Assembly (NCBI GenBank): GCA_009843005.1
Contig: VYEH01000341.1
Location: forward strand, 3,661-17,403
From: Pseudomonadota bacterium
GTDB taxonomy: Bacteria; Pseudomonadota; Gammaproteobacteria; Steroidobacterales; Rariloculaceae
Length of the DNA: 13,743 nucleotides
Direction: 5' to 3'
The notes under the pieces are model-generated. The model made no database searches, was not told where the DNA came from, and saw only the letters and a list, made by a program, of their open reading frames with translations. A program made the position numbers and the translations under genes. Below are positions 11,156-13,743 of this stretch, piece after piece; positions within the stretch are counted from its first letter, which is position 1, and each line of letters starts with the position of its first letter.

Positions 11156-13743
11156 ATGAGCACCTATCCGTTCAAGGAGGTCGAAGCCAGGTGGCAGGAC
11201 TACTGGGACCGCCACGAGACGTTTCGCGTACCCGAAAACGTCGACCGGTCCCGCCCGAAGTACTACGTGCTGGACATGTTCCCCTACCCCAGCGGCGACG
11301 GGCTCCATGTGGGTCATCCCGAGGGCTATACCGCATCCGACATCATCGCTCGTTACAAGCGCATGCGCGGCTTCAACGTGCTGCATCCCATCGGCTGGGA
11401 TGCCTTCGGGCTGCCCGCCGAACAGTACGCGCTGCGCACCGGCACCCATCCGCGCACCACCACCGAGCGCAACGTGGCGCGCTTTCGCAGCCAGCTCAAG
11501 TCGCTGGGCTTCTCCTACGACTGGAGCCGGGAGATCAACACCACCGATCCCGGCTACTACAGGTGGACCCAGTGGATCTTCAAGCAGCTCTTCGAGCGCG
11601 GCCTGGCCTACCGGGAGGAGAAGCCGGTCTGGTGGTGCCCGGAGCTGGGCACCACGCTCGCCAACGAGGAGGTCATCGACGGCAAGTCCGAGGTGGGCGG
11701 CTTCGACTGCGTTCGCCGGCCCCTGCGCCAGTGGGTGCTGAGGATCACCGCCTACGCCGAGGCGCTGCTCGAGGGACTCGACGACCTGGACTGGCCGGAC
11801 AGCACCAAGGAAATGCAGCGCAACTGGATCGGCCGCAGCGAAGGCGTGGAACTGGAGTTCCCGCTGGCCGACGGCACGGGCGGCATCCGGGTGTTCACCA
11901 CGCGCCCGGACACGCTTTTCGGCGCCACCTACATGGTGCTGGCGCCCGAGCATCCGCTGGTGGATACCATCACCACCGACGAGCAGCGGCAGAAGGTGCA
12001 GGACTATTGCGCGGCCGCCGCCACCAAGAGCGAGCTTGAGCGCACGGATCTGCAGAAGGAGAAATCCGGCGTCTTCACCGGCGGCCATGCGATCAATCCG
12101 GCGTCCGGCGAGAAGATACCCGTCTGGGTAGCCGACTACGTGCTCGCCGCCTACGGCACCGGCGCCATCATGGCCGTGCCCGCCGAGGACGAGCGGGACT
12201 GGGAGTTCGCCGAGGCCTGGGGGCTGCCGATCGTACGCACCGTGCAGCCGCCGCCGGACTTTGAAGACAAGGCTTACCTGGGCGACGGTCCTTCCATCAA
12301 CAGCGGCTTTCTCAACGGCCTCAACGTGGCCGACTCTAAGGCGAGGATGATCGACTGGCTGGAAGAACAGGGCCACGGCGAGCGCAAGATCAACTACAAG
12401 CTTCGCGACTGGCTGTTCTCCCGGCAGCGGTACTGGGGAGAACCGTTTCCCATCATTTTCGTCGACGACGAGCCGAAGGCCGTGGACGACAACGACCTGC
12501 CGGTCGAATTGCCGGAACTGGACCGCTACGAGCCCAGCGGCACGGCCGAAGGCCCGCTGGCCAATGCCGGGGACTGGCTCGAGACCGTCGACGGCGCCAC
12601 CGGCCGGCCGGCGCGGAGAGAAACCAACACCATGCCCCAGTGGGCCGGCTCCTGCTGGTACTTCCTGCGTTATATCGATCCGGAAAACGAGGAGGCGCCC
12701 GTCGACCGGGAACTGGAGAGCTACTGGATGCCGGTGGACCTCTACGTGGGCGGGGCGGAGCATGCCGTGCTGCACCTGCTCTACTCCCGTTTCTGGCACA
12801 AGGTGCTCCACGACGCCGGCGTGGTCTCGACACCCGAGCCGTTCGCCCGGCTGGTCCACCAGGGCATGATCCTCGGGGAACTGGAGTACACGCGCTTCGA
12901 CGACGAGGCCGGCCGGCCCGTGTCCGCGAAATTCGTCCGCGGCGGCCGGGACACGCGCTCCGGGGCCGCCGAGCAGCGCGCCAGGGTCGACGAGGCCGAC
13001 GTGATCAAGCAGGGTGAGCACTTCGTGCTGCGCGACGACCCGAACATCCGGGTGGACTCCCGCGCCTACAAGATGAGCAAGAGCCGTGGCAACGTCGTCA
13101 ATCCCGACGAGATCCTGGAGCGCTACGGCGCCGACGCCTTCAGGCTCTACGAGATGTTCATGGGCCCGCTGGAACAGGTCAAACCCTGGAACACCCGGGG
13201 CGTGGAAGGCACCCACCGCTTCCTCAACCGCGTCTGGCGGATGCTCACCGACTCGCGCAACGGCAGTGGCCTGAAGGACACCGTGCGCGACTGCGAACCC
13301 AGTGACGAGCAGTCCCGGGCACTGCACCGAACCATCGCCAAGGTCACCGACGATATTGAGGGCCTGAGATTCAATACCGCCATCGCCGCACTGATGGAGT
13401 TCACCAACGCCGCGAGCCGGTGGGAGACGCTGCCGCGGGATGTGGCTCGTCAGTTCACATTGATCCTGGCGCCGCTGGCGCCGCACCTGGCCGAGGAACT
13501 CTGGCAGCGCCTGGGACATGACGCCTCCCTGGCCTACGCCGCCTGGCCGGAGGCCCGGGAAGAATTCCTGCGCACCGATACCGTCGAGGTGTCCGTACAG
13601 GTCAACGGCAAAATGCGGGGGCGAGTCGCCGTGCCCGTGGAGGCCACCGAAGCGCAGGCGCTGGCCATCGCCCGGGAGGACGAGAACGTGGCCCGGCACA
13701 TCGGGGACAAACCGGTGCGCCGCTCGATCTACGTACCCGGCCG
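11156..13743 (+). CDS. leuS: Leucyl-tRNA synthetase, nearly complete, non-gammaproteobacterial type
   Basis: Class Ia synthetase charging tRNA-Leu. The frame is open from ATG at 11156 to the window edge: 862 codons, ending IYVPGR, so roughly 7-9 residues are missing. Seen: YPSGDGLHVGHPEGYTA with the HIGH motif HVGH (51-54), WDAFGLPAEQYA, and the editing domain at about 220-415 with TTRPDTLFGATY and GTGAIMAVPAEDERDWEFA. Its Asp345 matches the E. coli editing Asp. Then come LRDWLFSRQRYWGEP, KMSKS at 639-643, and the anticodon-binding and C-terminal domains (VQVNGKMRGRVAVP). The signatures GDGLHVGHPEGYTA, TGTHPRTTTERN, GSCWYFLRYIDP and EMFMGPLEQVKPWNTRGVEG are those of Firmicutes, Bacteroidetes or Planctomycetes LeuRS; E. 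coli has RLHMGHVRNYTIGD and ESSWYYARY. No Shine-Dalgarno sequence is seen before the ATG. It is divergent from lptE. Confidence 0.95.
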   Translation, partial: MSTYPFKEVEARWQDYWDRHETFRVPENVDRSRPKYYVLDMFPYPSGDGLHVGHPEGYTASDIIARYKRMRGFNVLHPIGWDAFGLPAEQYALRTGTHPRTTTERNVARFRSQLKSLGFSYDWSREINTTDPGYYRWTQWIFKQLFERGLAYREEKPVWWCPELGTTLANEEVIDGKSEVGGFDCVRRPLRQWVLRITAYAEALLEGLDDLDWPDSTKEMQRNWIGRSEGVELEFPLADGTGGIRVFTTRPDTLFGATYMVLAPEHPLVDTITTDEQRQKVQDYCAAAATKSELERTDLQKEKSGVFTGGHAINPASGEKIPVWVADYVLAAYGTGAIMAVPAEDERDWEFAEAWGLPIVRTVQPPPDFEDKAYLGDGPSINSGFLNGLNVADSKARMIDWLEEQGHGERKINYKLRDWLFSRQRYWGEPFPIIFVDDEPKAVDDNDLPVELPELDRYEPSGTAEGPLANAGDWLETVDGATGRPARRETNTMPQWAGSCWYFLRYIDPENEEAPVDRELESYWMPVDLYVGGAEHAVLHLLYSRFWHKVLHDAGVVSTPEPFARLVHQGMILGELEYTRFDDEAGRPVSAKFVRGGRDTRSGAAEQRARVDEADVIKQGEHFVLRDDPNIRVDSRAYKMSKSRGNVVNPDEILERYGADAFRLYEMFMGPLEQVKPWNTRGVEGTHRFLNRVWRMLTDSRNGSGLKDTVRDCEPSDEQSRALHRTIAKVTDDIEGLRFNTAIAALMEFTNAASRWETLPRDVARQFTLILAPLAPHLAEELWQRLGHDASLAYAAWPEAREEFLRTDTVEVSVQVNGKMRGRVAVPVEATEAQALAIAREDENVARHIGDKPVRRSIYVPG

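Noticed and set aside
11150..13699. 849-codon open frame on the minus strand opposite leuS
   Set aside because: It mirrors leuS over its whole length. GC-rich codon bias gives long antisense frames, and the product has no recognisable motif.

Overview
The window is dense, GC-rich bacterial chromosome of gammaproteobacterial type. The evidence is the pairing of ribonuclease G with a YhdP/AsmA-type gene, the run holA-nadD-rsfS-rlmH, the outer-membrane lipoprotein LptE, and an unfused HisI. I cannot name the genus; a poorly sampled, perhaps environmental, lineage is my guess. No rRNA, tRNA, IS element, CRISPR array or prophage gene was seen, and no gene-free stretch reaches 300 bases.

Left part (minus strand, read right to left). 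A tight seven-gene run starts at an extended -10 box near 6600: cysS, yidD, a Trm112/YcaR-like small protein, holA, nadD, rsfS, rlmH. Three junctions overlap (yidD/trm112-like by 4 nt, trm112-like/holA by 11 nt, nadD/rsfS by 11 nt), so this is very probably one operon for translation, replication, NAD synthesis and ribosome maturation. Next comes rng with its own good sigma70-type promoter (TTGACT-16-TATAGT), then the start of yhdP, cut by the left window edge.

Middle part. Divergent from cysS lies a stand-alone hisI with an alphaproteobacterial look, followed by a glutathione S-transferase-like gene. Facing them on the minus strand is a coupled pair of very small membrane proteins: 80 aa (one membrane segment plus four heptads) and 35 aa (one membrane segment). 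They overlap as TAATG, and the last Glu codons of the first form the ribosome binding site of the second. An exodeoxyribonuclease III gene (minus) and a secreted TolB-like beta-propeller gene (plus) diverge from a 139-bp gap that holds a perfect 20-bp palindrome.

Right part. lptE (minus) converges with the propeller gene and diverges from leuS (plus), which runs to the right edge and lacks only its last few codons. LeuS has signature residues typical of Firmicutes/Bacteroidetes/Planctomycetes-type enzymes, not of gammaproteobacteria. It also points away from lptE, whereas leuS-lptE-holA are collinear in E. coli and relatives. Foreign displacement of leuS, with rearrangement of this locus, is the most economical reading.

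The best candidates for something undescribed are the two-gene small-membrane-protein unit (7980-8329), the palindrome at 9317-9336, and the xenologous leuS with the broken leuS-lptE-holA linkage.
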